Positions 1-7,880 are shown, counted from the first letter of the stretch. The stretch: 37,041 nucleotides of DNA from Frankia torreyi (GCF_000948395.1 NZ_JYFN01000014.1:19770-56810), one strand, 5' to 3'. Numbers and translations: made by a program. The notes: generated by a model not told the origin, from the sequence alone.

Positions 1-103
1 CATAGGACTCGTCGAACGCCAGCCGCAGCGCGTCGAGCATGACCTGCTGCGACGCCGGCGGCATCAGGAAGTCCTGTAGGACTCCCACCTTCATCGACGA
101 CAT
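1..103 (-). CDS. ABC transporter substrate-binding protein-like, partial (N-terminus only)
   Basis: Only the first 34 codons are in the window; the gene runs off the left edge. The peptide begins MSSMKVGVLQDF and continues with an amphipathic stretch (VMLDALRLAF). This resembles the first beta-strand and helix of Leu/Ile/Val-type periplasmic-binding folds. No signal peptide or lipobox precedes it, so the start either belongs to a cytoplasmic or unexported homologue or the family match is wrong. An internal ATG at 94 is an alternative start. It lies 91 bp downstream of the acyl-CoA dehydrogenase that ends at 195, on the same strand, and is probably in the same operon. The family call is tentative. 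Confidence 0.5.
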   Translation of the reverse strand, partial: MSSMKVGVLQDFLMPPASQQVMLDALRLAFDESY

Positions 104-194
104 GGTGACCCCTCTCTCGATGGTTCTGCCTGCCTGGCCCCGAGCCGGTGGCGGCCGGGGACGATCACGGACGCGACGATCACAGGTGCGGCAG

Positions 195-1466
195 TCAAAG
201 GTGCAGGGCGCGGGCGACGCGTTCCCGGTGCCACGTCGACCCGCCGTAGCTCAGCTCGAAGGTCTTGCCGCGCCGGGAGTGCAGCTGCAGGTCGTGTTCC
301 ATGGAGAAGCCGATGGCACCGTGCACCTGGTGGGCGTGGACGAACACCCGGCGGATCGCGTCGTTGGCGAACGACTTCGCCGCCGCGACCTCGAAATCCG
401 CCGCGTCCGGTGTGCCGGGCTCTCCGGCGCCTTCGGCCTCCCCGGCAGCGGGCTCCCCAGCGGCGTCGGCCGTCCGGACGGCGTCGAGCTTCCAGGCGGC
501 CTGGTAGCACAGGTAGCGGGCGGCCTCCACGTCGGTGAGCATGTCGACGCAGCGGTGCGCCACCGACTGGAACGCGCCGATCGGCTGGCCGAACTGGCGG
601 CGGCTACGGGCATGCTCGACGCTGAGGTCCAGGGCGCGCTGCGCCCCGCCGATCGCGTAGGCCGTGCTCGCCACGGTCATCCGGTCCAGCGCCGTGTCCA
701 GCGCGGGGCCGGCCGCCGCCGGCGTGCCGAGCAGGTCCGCGGCGCTCACCTCGACGTCGCGCAGGACGACCTCGAACACCGGCTCGCCGCCGCCGTCGTG
801 CTGGCGGCGCAGGGTCACCCCGGGTGCGGCCGGGTCGACGAGCACGAGGCCGCGCCCGCCGCCCGGACCGGCGCCAGCAGCGGCATCCGCGCCTGGGGTG
901 GGCGCATCCGCCTCTGGGGTGGGCGCGTCGGCGCCTGGAGCGGAGCCGGCGACCTCCACGACGACGACGAGGACGTCCGCGACGTGCGCATACGGAACGA
1001 GGATCTTCGTGGCGGTCAGCCGGTGGCCGGCGCCGTGCGGGGTCAGGGCGGCGTCCGGTGCGCCCCACTCGTCGCGGGCGCCCGGCTCCAGCACGGCCAC
1101 GGTGGCGATGGCCGTGCCGGCGCCGATCGCCGGCAGCCAGCGGGCCCGCTGCGCCGCGCTGCCGGCGAGGTCGATGAGGCCGGCAGCGAACACGGCCGAG
1201 GTCAGCAGCGGGGTGGGCATCGCGGCCCAGCCGAGCTGCTCGGCGACCACCGCCAGGTCCAGCACTCCCTGCCCGGCGCCGCCGTGCTCCTCGGGCAGCA
1301 GCAGACCGGTCAGGCCAAGGCCGGCCAGCGTCTTCCAGTGGCCGTCGCCGTAGCCGCGCTCCGACTTCTCGATCTCGCGGACGACCTCCGGCGGGCACTC
1401 GCGCTCGACCAGGTCCCGTACCGTGTCCGCGAGCAGGCGCTGCTCGGCGGTCAACGTCAGATCCAT
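195..1466 (-). CDS. Acyl-CoA dehydrogenase, probable non-catalytic subunit of a heteromeric enzyme
   Basis: This 423-aa FAD-type acyl-CoA dehydrogenase fold carries out or supports alpha,beta-desaturation of an acyl-CoA. The N-terminal helical domain spans about residues 1-115, the beta domain 120-245 and the C-terminal helical bundle 255-423 (ARSRRQFGQPIGAFQ, VHGAIGFSMEHDL). The start is ATG 1466 with AAGGAGG 7 bases upstream. Neither usual catalytic Glu position is Glu. The helix-G position is Asp261 (LDRM), and the C-terminal YEGT motif reads YGGS (407-410). In actinobacterial alpha2beta2 acyl-CoA dehydrogenases such as FadE26-FadE27 one subunit lacks the base, so this is probably the partner of the gene immediately upstream (20-bp gap). 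Ala/Pro/Gly-rich inserts at about 174-205 and 333-357 come from local tandem repeats. Confidence 0.88.
   Translation of the reverse strand: MDLTLTAEQRLLADTVRDLVERECPPEVVREIEKSERGYGDGHWKTLAGLGLTGLLLPEEHGGAGQGVLDLAVVAEQLGWAAMPTPLLTSAVFAAGLIDLAGSAAQRARWLPAIGAGTAIATVAVLEPGARDEWGAPDAALTPHGAGHRLTATKILVPYAHVADVLVVVVEVAGSAPGADAPTPEADAPTPGADAAAGAGPGGGRGLVLVDPAAPGVTLRRQHDGGGEPVFEVVLRDVEVSAADLLGTPAAAGPALDTALDRMTVASTAYAIGGAQRALDLSVEHARSRRQFGQPIGAFQSVAHRCVDMLTDVEAARYLCYQAAWKLDAVRTADAAGEPAAGEAEGAGEPGTPDAADFEVAAAKSFANDAIRRVFVHAHQVHGAIGFSMEHDLQLHSRRGKTFELSYGGSTWHRERVARALHL
884..947. repeat. 18-bp in-frame tandem repeat inside acyl-CoA dehydrogenase
   Basis: About three imperfect 18-bp units of the type gcctctggggtgggcgc encode the repeated APTPEAD/APTPGAD linker near residues 175-195 of the minus-strand dehydrogenase. 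The unit is divisible by three, so copy changes keep the frame. Confidence 0.75.
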
Positions 1467-1486
1467 ACCGCCACCTCCTTCTGCGA

Positions 1487-2656
1487 CTAGCGCGACCGCG
1501 GCAGACCGAGGGCGGTCTGGGCGACGATGTTCTTCTGGATCTCCAGGGTTCCGGCGCCGATCGTCGCCGGGATGTTGTGCACCCACTGCTGCTTGACCAG
1601 CCCGTGCAGCGGGGCGTGCTGTTCGGCGGGGGAACCGAGCCGCCCGCTCGCGCCGAGGATCTCCAGGCCCACGTGCCCGACGGCCTGCTCGAGCAGCGTG
1701 GCGTGGATGCGGGCGGTCGAGGCCTCGGCGGCCGGGTTGGCCCCGGCGGCGACCAGCGAGATCGCCCGGTAGGCGAGCAGCTTTGCCGCCTCGCAGCGCA
1801 CCCGCAGGTCCGCGAGCTTCTGGCGGACGTCGGGTTCGGCGGCGCGGCCGGTCTCGCGGACGTGGTCGCACAGCCGCTCGACGACGCGCTGGGCGCGGGC
1901 GTAGCGGGGGATGCCGATGCGTTCGAGCGTCAGCCCCGAGCCGATCACCCCCCAGCCCTCGTCGAGCGGGCCGAGCAGGCAGTCGCGCGGCACTCGGACC
2001 TCGTCGTAGAAGACCTCGTTGATCTCGTGCCAGCCGCCCATGCTCTCGATGGGGCGCACCGTGATCCCCGGCGAGGTCATGTCGACGAGCAGGACCGACA
2101 TCCCCCGGCGCCGGCCGGCGTCCGGATTCGTGCGCACGAGCAGCAGGTTCCAGTCCGCCGGCGAGTCGGCGTAGCTGGACCAGATCTTCTGCCCGGTGAC
2201 GACGAAGTGGTCGCCATGGTCGACGGCGCGGGTGCGCAGCGCGGCGAGGTCGGAGCCGGCGTCCGGCTCGGAGAACCCCTGGGTCCAGATGACCTCCCCG
2301 CGGGCCATCGGCGGCAGGAAGCGGGCCTTCTGCTCCGCGGTGCCGAACTTCATGATCAGCGGGCCGATGTAGTTGAGGTTCATGTACTGCGGTCCGCGTG
2401 GCTCGCCGCTGGCGGTCATCAGCTCGCGCAGCAGCGTCTGCTTCCAGAGCCCGGCCTCCTGGCCGCCGTACTCCTGCGGCCAGCTCACCGTGAGCAGGCC
2501 CGCGCGGCCGAGGTCGCGGCAGAACTCCCGGGTGAAGGCCAGCGCCTCGCGGTCCTCGGCGAAGAAGCCCTGCCAGTCCGCGGGCAGCTTCTCGTCGAGC
2601 AGCTCGGCGAACCGCCGGCCGAACGCGCGATCGTCCTCGGTGAACGCGAAATCCAT
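1487..2656 (-). CDS. Acyl-CoA dehydrogenase, probable catalytic subunit
   Basis: This 389-aa acyl-CoA dehydrogenase starts at ATG 2656, with GGAGGGATCGAGGGAC just upstream. Family landmarks are WTQGFSEPDAGSDLAALRT (124-142, the FAD/substrate loop), GQKIWSSYA (155-163) and a C-terminal GAGTLEIQKNIVA segment. The C-terminal Glu position is occupied by Ala, but Glu245 in LTLERIG sits where isovaleryl-CoA dehydrogenase-type and FadE26-type enzymes place their catalytic base, so this subunit is probably active. It is followed after 20 bp by a second dehydrogenase lacking the base, and the two together look like a heterotetramer. It is separated from the upstream binding-protein gene by a hairpin at 2770-2803. 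The acyl chain used cannot be deduced. Confidence 0.92.
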   Translation of the reverse strand: MDFAFTEDDRAFGRRFAELLDEKLPADWQGFFAEDREALAFTREFCRDLGRAGLLTVSWPQEYGGQEAGLWKQTLLRELMTASGEPRGPQYMNLNYIGPLIMKFGTAEQKARFLPPMARGEVIWTQGFSEPDAGSDLAALRTRAVDHGDHFVVTGQKIWSSYADSPADWNLLLVRTNPDAGRRRGMSVLLVDMTSPGITVRPIESMGGWHEINEVFYDEVRVPRDCLLGPLDEGWGVIGSGLTLERIGIPRYARAQRVVERLCDHVRETGRAAEPDVRQKLADLRVRCEAAKLLAYRAISLVAAGANPAAEASTARIHATLLEQAVGHVGLEILGASGRLGSPAEQHAPLHGLVKQQWVHNIPATIGAGTLEIQKNIVAQTALGLPRSR

Positions 2657-2769
2657 GTCCCTCGATCCCTCCAGTCCCTCGATCGCCCCGCCGTCCCCCG
2701 GCCGCCCCGCAGTCTGTTGCTGGACCCTCGGTTCCCCGGTCGCCCCGCGTTCCCTCGGCCACCTGCCGC

Positions 2770-2803
2770 GCCGGTCGGGGCTCATCGTCACACCCCGACC
2801 GGC
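2770..2803. terminator. Hairpin terminator after the binding-protein gene
   Basis: A perfect 11-bp GC-rich stem (2770-2780 with 2793-2803) and a 12-nt loop begins 38 bp beyond the stop codon of the minus-strand binding protein. There is no U tract, as is usual in GC-rich actinobacteria. It probably separates that gene from the acyl-CoA dehydrogenase pair, although some read-through could link them. Confidence 0.6.
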
Positions 2804-2840
2804 CTCGGCGTCTTGCGCTCGACGCGGGTCAGCCGGCCCG

Positions 2841-4118
2841 CTACGGCAGGACGCTGGAGACGTCGAGCGGCTGCTCCGACGTCGGCTTGCCCTTCTCGTC
2901 GAGGGTCTGCACGAGCCCGCCGGTGGAGCAGACCGCGGGGGTGATGGAGACCTGCTTGCCGTCGCACTGGAACGTCGCGGTGCCACCGAGGGGCAGTTTG
3001 GTCTTCGGCATCGTCGCGAGCGCCTTCTCGACCCCGGCGGAGGTGACCGGCGCGGTCAGCCCGGCCATCGCCCGACTGAAGCCGAGCGTGACCACCCAGC
3101 CGCCGGCGGTGAGGCTCTTGGCGGTCGGGTCGGTGTCGGGCTGGTACTTCTTCATCGCCGCCAGGTACAGCTTGTACTCCGGGTCGGCGACGTTCGTCGT
3201 CTGACCGCTGACGACCTTCATCCCGTCGTAGCCGCCGGGGATGCCGGCGGCCGCCCCCGGACTGACGCACTGCGACTGCAGGACGATGCTGCCCGAGTAG
3301 CCCAGCGTCTTGAGCGCCTTGAGCACGCCGGTGCAGAACGTCGGGTCGCCGACGAGGTTCACCTGCTCCGGCTTGCCGGCGAGCACGGTCTGCACCTGCG
3401 GCGTCGCGTCCGCGGTGCCCGGCGGGATCGGCTGGATCGTCAGGCCGACGTTCGCCTTGGCGTAGAAGATCTTGTCCAGCGAGTTCACCGGGCCGGTCGC
3501 GCCCGGTACGTCGAGCACGAAGATCGCAGCCTTCTTCGCCCCGGCGTCCTTCGCGACCTGGGCGGGCCCGGCCAGCGCCGCGGTCAGCGGGCTGACCAGG
3601 ATGTAGGCGCCGGACTTGGCGCCCAGCGTGGACTCGTCACCGTTGATGTCGAGCACCAGCGGGACCTTGGCCGCGCTGAGCACCTTGAAGACCGGGGTGA
3701 CGTTGCCGGAGTTGTTCATCAGCACGACCGGGACCTTGGCGGCGGTCATCTGGTTGGCGCAGTCGGTGGCGCCCGCGGGCGTCTGCTTGGTGTTGCAGAC
3801 CGTCAGCGACAGCCGGTGGCCGGCGACCCCGCCCTGGTAGTCGTTGACGTAGGAGGTCGCGGCCTGCGCCGCGGCCACCTCGGTCGAGTTGTCCAGCGTC
3901 GTGCCCGAGCCGTCGGTGATGAAGCCGATTTTTAACTCGTCGCCGGTGGCGGGCTTCGACGGCCCCAACGACTGCGCGGCGGCCGAGTCGGTCGAGCCCG
4001 GGCTGGACCCGCCGCTCGAACCGCCGCTCGAGCCGCACGCTGCCGCGCTGACCATCAGTGCCGCCGACATCCCGAGCGCACAAACGCCCCGCTGTCGCCA
4101 TCGAGTGCGCGGTCGCAT
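2841..4118 (-). CDS. Lipoprotein branched-chain-type substrate-binding protein
   Basis: This 425-aa extracytoplasmic solute receptor belongs to the Leu/Ile/Val (LivK, type I periplasmic binding) family. ATG 4118 is preferred over the frame opening at 4178 because GGGGAGGA precedes it and it leaves a normal signal peptide: basic MRPRTRWRQR, hydrophobic core, lipobox SAAAC, then a GSSGGSS linker. The mature protein opens with LKIGFITDGSG, has an ABC-receptor-like helix (AAAQAATSYVNDYQGG) and the family pattern GHRLSLTVCNT. The nearest transporter genes are at 8535-12082, so it may feed that permease or a distant one. It is transcribed divergently from the amidohydrolase at 4483. Confidence 0.9.
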   Translation of the reverse strand: MRPRTRWRQRGVCALGMSAALMVSAAACGSSGGSSGGSSPGSTDSAAAQSLGPSKPATGDELKIGFITDGSGTTLDNSTEVAAAQAATSYVNDYQGGVAGHRLSLTVCNTKQTPAGATDCANQMTAAKVPVVLMNNSGNVTPVFKVLSAAKVPLVLDINGDESTLGAKSGAYILVSPLTAALAGPAQVAKDAGAKKAAIFVLDVPGATGPVNSLDKIFYAKANVGLTIQPIPPGTADATPQVQTVLAGKPEQVNLVGDPTFCTGVLKALKTLGYSGSIVLQSQCVSPGAAAGIPGGYDGMKVVSGQTTNVADPEYKLYLAAMKKYQPDTDPTAKSLTAGGWVVTLGFSRAMAGLTAPVTSAGVEKALATMPKTKLPLGGTATFQCDGKQVSITPAVCSTGGLVQTLDEKGKPTSEQPLDVSSVLP

Positions 4119-4482
4119 CCGAACGTCCTCCCCACCTGTGCGTGCTGCGCGGATGGTCCCGCGCACCGGGCAGCACACAGGTCCGGCGCGCCAGCGGAAT
4201 ATAGCTTAAGGATACGACTGAGGTAAATCAGCAAGAGGGAGATGGGCGCGCCGGCCCCGCCTGCCGTCGAACTCGACCCCCACCGGCGCAGGCCGCAACG
4301 ATCCGGCCACAAGGCGATACTTGATCGTGGGGCGACGACCCAGTCACGGGGCGCGGCGGAGGAGCGCGGCGGCTGCGGGGCGTCCGCACCAAACCCGCAG
4401 GTCAGCGGCCCGACGCCGGAAATCTGACACCGAGTGCACGAACTGATGTAACGTCGGTTACAGCCGTATAGGAGGAGAAGCC
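4119..4482. other. Divergent intergenic region between binding protein and amidohydrolase
   Basis: This 364-bp region should carry both promoters. AT-rich sequence near 4197-4235 (atatagcttaaggatacg) could hold the minus-strand promoter, with a weak TATATT-like box at 4199-4204 read on that strand. The right end carries the palindrome at 4447-4462 and a GGAGGAG ribosome-binding site at 4471-4477. No supportable gene lies within. Confidence 0.5.
4447..4462. promoter_or_regulatory. 16-bp palindrome, probable repressor operator
   Basis: TGTAAC-GTCG-GTTACA is a perfect 6-bp inverted repeat with a 4-bp spacer, ending 20 bp before the amidohydrolase start. Its position and size fit a TetR- or GntR-type operator. 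The regulator is not identifiable; the GntR gene at 12143-12898 is one candidate by proximity only. Confidence 0.5.
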
Positions 4483-5655
4483 ATGCCGCTGCGGGACAGT
4501 CACCAGATCGTGTCCGTCGACGACCACCTCGTGGAACACCCCCGGGTCTGGCTTGATCGACTCCCCTCGAAGTTCGACGGTCGCACACCGCGGATCGAGG
4601 AACAGGGCGGCAAGCACGTCTGGGTCTACGACGGCGTCGTGTTCCCCACGATCGGCCTCAACGCCGTCGCCGGGCGCGAGCCGCGGGACTGGGGGGTGGA
4701 CCCCATGCGCTTCGAGGAGATGATCCCCGGCTGCTACGACCCGGTGGCGCGGCTGAAGGACATGGACGTCGACGGCGTCCATGCCGCCCTGTGCTTCCCG
4801 TCGTTCCCCGGCTTCGCCGGCGGGGTGTTCCACCGGGCGCAGGACAAGGAGCTGGCGCTCGCCTGCATTCAGGCCTGGAACGACTTCATGGTCGACGAGT
4901 GGTGCGCCGCCGCCCCCGACCGCTACATCCCGCTCGCGCTGCTGCCGGTGTGGGACGTCGCGGCCTGCGTCGCCGAGGTCGAGCGGACGGCGGCCAAGGG
5001 CGCGCGCACGGTGTCCTTCCCGGACAGCCCCGTCCCGCTGGGCCTGCCCTCCTTCCACAGCAACCACTGGGAACCGCTGTGGGACGTCTGCGAGGCGACC
5101 GACGTCTCGGTCTCGCTGCACTTCGGGTCCGGTTCCTTCGTGCCCGGGTTCTCCTTCGCGGCGGCCAAGCCCGTCCCCGGCGGGTTGACCGCGCCGGACG
5201 CGCCGTTCGCCGTCGCGATCGCCTCGTTCGCCACCAACCTGATGTGGACCACCATCGACCTGCTGTTCTCCGGTGTCCTGCAGCGCCACCCCAAGCTGCA
5301 GTTCGCGCTGTCCGAGGGCGGCATCGGCTGGCTGCCCTACATCCTGGAGCGCACCGACCAGACCTGGGAGAAGCACCGCTGGTACCAGAAGGACATCGAC
5401 TTCGACACCCGGCCGTCCGACCTGTTCCGCAAGCACTTCTGGGGCTGCTTCATCGAGGACAAGAGCGGCCTGCGCAACCGGCACGAGATCGGCATCGACC
5501 GGATCATGCTCGAGATCGACTACCCGCACTCCGACTCGACCTGGCCCAACAGCCGTAAGATCGCCGCCGACCTCATGAAGGACATCCCCGACGACGAGGT
5601 CGCGAAGATCGTCGAGGACAACGCGCGCACCCTGTACCGCTTCCCGCGTTCCTGA
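4483..5655 (+). CDS. Amidohydrolase family 2 metal-dependent hydrolase/decarboxylase
   Basis: This 390-aa TIM-barrel protein is of the Amidohydro_2 (ACMSD-like) family, which hydrolyses or decarboxylates small carboxylic substrates using a metal. Visible ligand motifs are DDH at 13-15 on strand 1, a central His in VSLHFGSG, and the C-terminal Asp/His pair in DYPHSDSTWP. SEGGIGWLPY and ARTLYRF near the C-terminus are typical of the family. The start is fixed by GGAGGAG 5 bases upstream of ATG. It is monocistronic: a palindrome sits just upstream and a strong terminator 16 bp after the stop. Such proteins often accompany acyl-CoA catabolic genes in actinobacteria, but the substrate is unknown. 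Confidence 0.88.
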   Translation: MPLRDSHQIVSVDDHLVEHPRVWLDRLPSKFDGRTPRIEEQGGKHVWVYDGVVFPTIGLNAVAGREPRDWGVDPMRFEEMIPGCYDPVARLKDMDVDGVHAALCFPSFPGFAGGVFHRAQDKELALACIQAWNDFMVDEWCAAAPDRYIPLALLPVWDVAACVAEVERTAAKGARTVSFPDSPVPLGLPSFHSNHWEPLWDVCEATDVSVSLHFGSGSFVPGFSFAAAKPVPGGLTAPDAPFAVAIASFATNLMWTTIDLLFSGVLQRHPKLQFALSEGGIGWLPYILERTDQTWEKHRWYQKDIDFDTRPSDLFRKHFWGCFIEDKSGLRNRHEIGIDRIMLEIDYPHSDSTWPNSRKIAADLMKDIPDDEVAKIVEDNARTLYRFPRS

Positions 5656-5670
5656 CGGCCCGCACGCCGA

Positions 5671-5719
5671 CGGCCCCCGTCTCCCCTCCTGGAAGACCCG
5701 GAGTGGGAGACGGGGGCCG
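5671..5719. terminator. Bidirectional terminator, perfect 15-bp stem
   Basis: Positions 5671-5685 and 5705-5719 are exact reverse complements (15 bp, GC-rich) around a 19-nt loop. The structure lies between the convergent amidohydrolase (stop 5655) and the acetoacetate-decarboxylase-like gene (stop 5803), so it can serve both. No U tract is present. Confidence 0.8.
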
Positions 5720-5751
5720 CGGTGCGTCGAGGGCGGCCAGCCGGCCGCTCA

Positions 5752-5817
5752 GGCCAGCCGCTCTGGTCAGGCCAGCCGCTCTGGTCAGGCCAGCCGCTCT
5801 GGTCAGGCCAGCCGCTC
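5752..5817. repeat. 18-bp tandem repeat containing the stop codon of the minus-strand gene
   Basis: The unit ctctggtcaggccagccg is repeated exactly three times with partial copies at both ends. On the minus strand each unit reads as the last codons and stop (RLA, TGA) of the acetoacetate-decarboxylase-like gene. The 3' end including the stop has therefore been duplicated downstream without affecting the protein. Confidence 0.9.
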
Positions 5818-6576
5818 GGTCCGGTTGCGGAACAGCTTCGCGGAGCCGACGCCGACGAAGGCCGGGCGCGGTTCCACCTGTGGGACCGCGGCCAGCGCCC
5901 GCAGCACCACCGCGGAGTAGGGGGCCTGGTCGTCGGTGGGCGTGGCGAACTCGACCCGCCCCACCCCGCTCCAGCCCTGCTCGAACGACGTCGAGCCGTG
6001 GATGAGCGTCGGGTAGTCGGCGTCCGGGGCATCGCGGCCGGGGATCGACTTCCAGCCGAAGATCTCCGAGTCCACCGACGCCCGGTTGACCCGGGCGAGC
6101 CGGTCGGCCGGCAGCGGGCGCAGCTCGCCGATCTCGCCGCGCAGCAGCAGCGAGCCGTACTCGCGGCAGTCCCACGCGGCCGTGTCACCGTCGCGGGTGA
6201 GGCCGGAGACGTCGCCATAGATCTTCGGGTTGCCGTGCAGCTCCCGCCCCGCGATGATCGGCATCGTGTTGTTCTCCCAGATGACCACCGGGCACGACCG
6301 GGTCAGTGGGCCGCCGGCGGTCTCCAGCACCGCCGTCACCGCCACGTTGACGAGGTTGTAGCCCCGCCCCCGCATGTAGTCGACGTTGTCGAGCTGCTGG
6401 TAGGTGACGCTGAGCACCGGGCGTTCGGCCGGCTCGAAGCAGGGCGGCAGGAGGTGGGCGGCCGCCGCCGGCGTGGTGACGAAGGAGACCACCACCGTCG
6501 ACTGCCGTTCGACCTCGGTCACGGGGGGCAGGATCGTCGGCCCGAACCGGAGCCGGTCACCGATCTGCGTGGGCAC
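5803..6576 (-). CDS. Acetoacetate decarboxylase-like protein
   Basis: This 257-aa protein of the acetoacetate decarboxylase superfamily uses a GTG start at 6576 preceded by AGGAGA. The hallmark region AGRELHGNPKIYG (109-121) aligns with the ADC loop around the Schiff-base lysine, giving Lys118 as the probable catalytic residue. Classical ADC has a second lysine next to it that lowers the pKa; here it is Ile. The protein may therefore be a diverged decarboxylase or an aldolase/dehydratase-like relative, as known for other ADC-superfamily members. It lies 92 bp downstream of the CoA-transferase gene on the same strand, suggesting a two-gene unit. Its 3' end lies in an 18-bp repeat. Confidence 0.82.
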   Translation of the reverse strand: MPTQIGDRLRFGPTILPPVTEVERQSTVVVSFVTTPAAAAHLLPPCFEPAERPVLSVTYQQLDNVDYMRGRGYNLVNVAVTAVLETAGGPLTRSCPVVIWENNTMPIIAGRELHGNPKIYGDVSGLTRDGDTAAWDCREYGSLLLRGEIGELRPLPADRLARVNRASVDSEIFGWKSIPGRDAPDADYPTLIHGSTSFEQGWSGVGRVEFATPTDDQAPYSAVVLRALAAVPQVEPRPAFVGVGSAKLFRNRTERLA

Positions 6577-6602
6577 GCTGTTCTCCTAACTCCGGGAATC
6601 CA

Positions 6603-6668
6603 GACTGCCGGGGAATCCGGACTGCCGGTGAGTCTCCGGACTGCCGGTGAGTCTCCGGACTGCCGCGG
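6603..6668. repeat. 17/19-bp intergenic tandem repeat
   Basis: Units beginning gactgccg (17, 19, 19 bp and a partial copy) fill the gap between the CoA-transferase stop and the GTG start of the acetoacetate-decarboxylase-like gene. The last partial copy abuts the CoA-transferase stop codon. The unit lengths are not multiples of three, consistent with a non-coding position. Confidence 0.85.
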
Positions 6669-7880
6669 TCAGAGGATGGCCGACTTCTCCTTCAGGGTGA
6701 TGATCTGCTCCCAGTCGAGGCCGAGTTCGAGCAGGATCTCCTCGGTGTGCTCGCCGTGTTCTGGCGCGGGGCTCAGCGCCGGCACCCGGTCGTCGTACTG
6801 CACCGGGGTCGAGGCCAGGGCGTAGCTGATCCCGGCGGCGTTGGTCACCTCGGTGACGTAGCCGTTGGCCTGTACCTGCGGGTCGTCGTGCAGCTCCAGC
6901 GGGGACTTCACCACCGACCAGACGCCCTCGATCTTGCTGAACCGCTCCTCCCAGTGGGCCAGCGGGTGGGCCGCGAACGCCTCCCGGATCGTCGCGATGC
7001 ACTCCCGGCGGTTGTCGAAGCGGGACTTCGCGTCGACGTAGCGGGGGTCGGCGAGCAGGTCCGGGCGCTCGAGCGCCGTGCAGAACTCCGGCCAGTGCCG
7101 GTCGGCCTGCAACAGGGAGAACCACAGGAAGCGGTCGTCGCCGGTCCGGTAGACGTTCGTCAGCGGGTTCGGCATCTCAGAGATGTCGAAGCGCTGCATC
7201 GTCGGCTGGCCCAGGATCTTGGAGCCGACGACATCGAGGGACATGCCCCACATGGCCGAGGCGAGCAGGGAGACGTCGACGGTGCTGGCGGTGCCGGTGC
7301 GCTCGCGGTGGAACAGCGCGCCGACCACCCCGGCGGCCAGGTTGAACCCGGAGGTGTAGTCGCCGAACGCGGGGCGCATGAACGGCGGGTAGGAGTCCGG
7401 CGACGCCAGCGCGTAGGCGATCCCGCCGCGGGCCCAGTAGGAGGCGACGTCGTAGCCGCCCAGGTTGGCGTCGGGGCCGTGCGCGCCCTGCCCGTGGCCG
7501 CGGGCGTAGATGATGTCCGGGTTGACCTCCCTGATCTTCTCGACCCCGACGCCGAGGCGCTCACAGGAGTCCGGCAGCAGGTTGGTGAGAAAGACGTCGG
7601 CGCCCTCCACCAGCTTGTAGAGCAGGTCGAGCCCGTCCGGGGTCGCGACGTTGAGCCCGATGCTGCGCTTGCCGCGGTTGCACTGCTCGATGAGATGGTT
7701 GACCCCGTCGAGGCCGGCGAGCATCCCGGAGGCGATCAGGCCGCGCTGCGGGTCGCCCGTCTCGGGATGCTCGATCTTGATCACGTCGGCACCCCAGTCC
7801 GCGAGCACGGCGCCGGCGGCGGGTACGAAGGTCCACGCCGCCAGCTCGACGACCTGGATGCCTTCCATGATGCCTGTCAT
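6669..7880 (-). CDS. CaiB/BaiF family (class III) CoA-transferase
   Basis: This 403-aa formyl-CoA-transferase-type enzyme moves CoA between carboxylic acids without an acyl-enzyme ping-pong release. Family signatures are VVELAAWTFVPAAGAVLADWGADVIKIE (9-36), NRGKRSIGLN (68-77) and the catalytic Asp174 in AFGDYTSGFN. ATG 7880 is chosen because AGGAGA lies 2 bases before it; an in-frame ATG at 7868 is possible. It probably activates an acid delivered by transport, and the gene downstream is a decarboxylase-like protein. Substrate possibilities include itaconate, mesaconate or a bile-acid-like CoA ester; none can be chosen from sequence. Its promoter lies in the 654-bp region shared with the transporter. 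Confidence 0.93.
   Translation of the reverse strand: MTGIMEGIQVVELAAWTFVPAAGAVLADWGADVIKIEHPETGDPQRGLIASGMLAGLDGVNHLIEQCNRGKRSIGLNVATPDGLDLLYKLVEGADVFLTNLLPDSCERLGVGVEKIREVNPDIIYARGHGQGAHGPDANLGGYDVASYWARGGIAYALASPDSYPPFMRPAFGDYTSGFNLAAGVVGALFHRERTGTASTVDVSLLASAMWGMSLDVVGSKILGQPTMQRFDISEMPNPLTNVYRTGDDRFLWFSLLQADRHWPEFCTALERPDLLADPRYVDAKSRFDNRRECIATIREAFAAHPLAHWEERFSKIEGVWSVVKSPLELHDDPQVQANGYVTEVTNAAGISYALASTPVQYDDRVPALSPAPEHGEHTEEILLELGLDWEQIITLKEKSAIL

Noticed and set aside
39..1490. A 483-codon open frame on the plus strand over the acyl-CoA dehydrogenase
   Set aside because: It is antisense to a clear dehydrogenase, and its translation is Arg/Gly/Ala-rich without domains. Long antisense frames are expected at this GC content.
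195..2762. One 855-codon frame suggesting a fused double dehydrogenase
   Set aside because: Only the part after 1466 matches a dehydrogenase; the rest is an off-frame reading of the upstream dehydrogenase, which has its own frame, start and stop.
4447..4462. A KstR or KstR2 steroid-regulon operator
   Set aside because: The palindrome has AAC/GTT arms, but the spacing differs from the KstR pattern as known, and the KstR2 core is absent.
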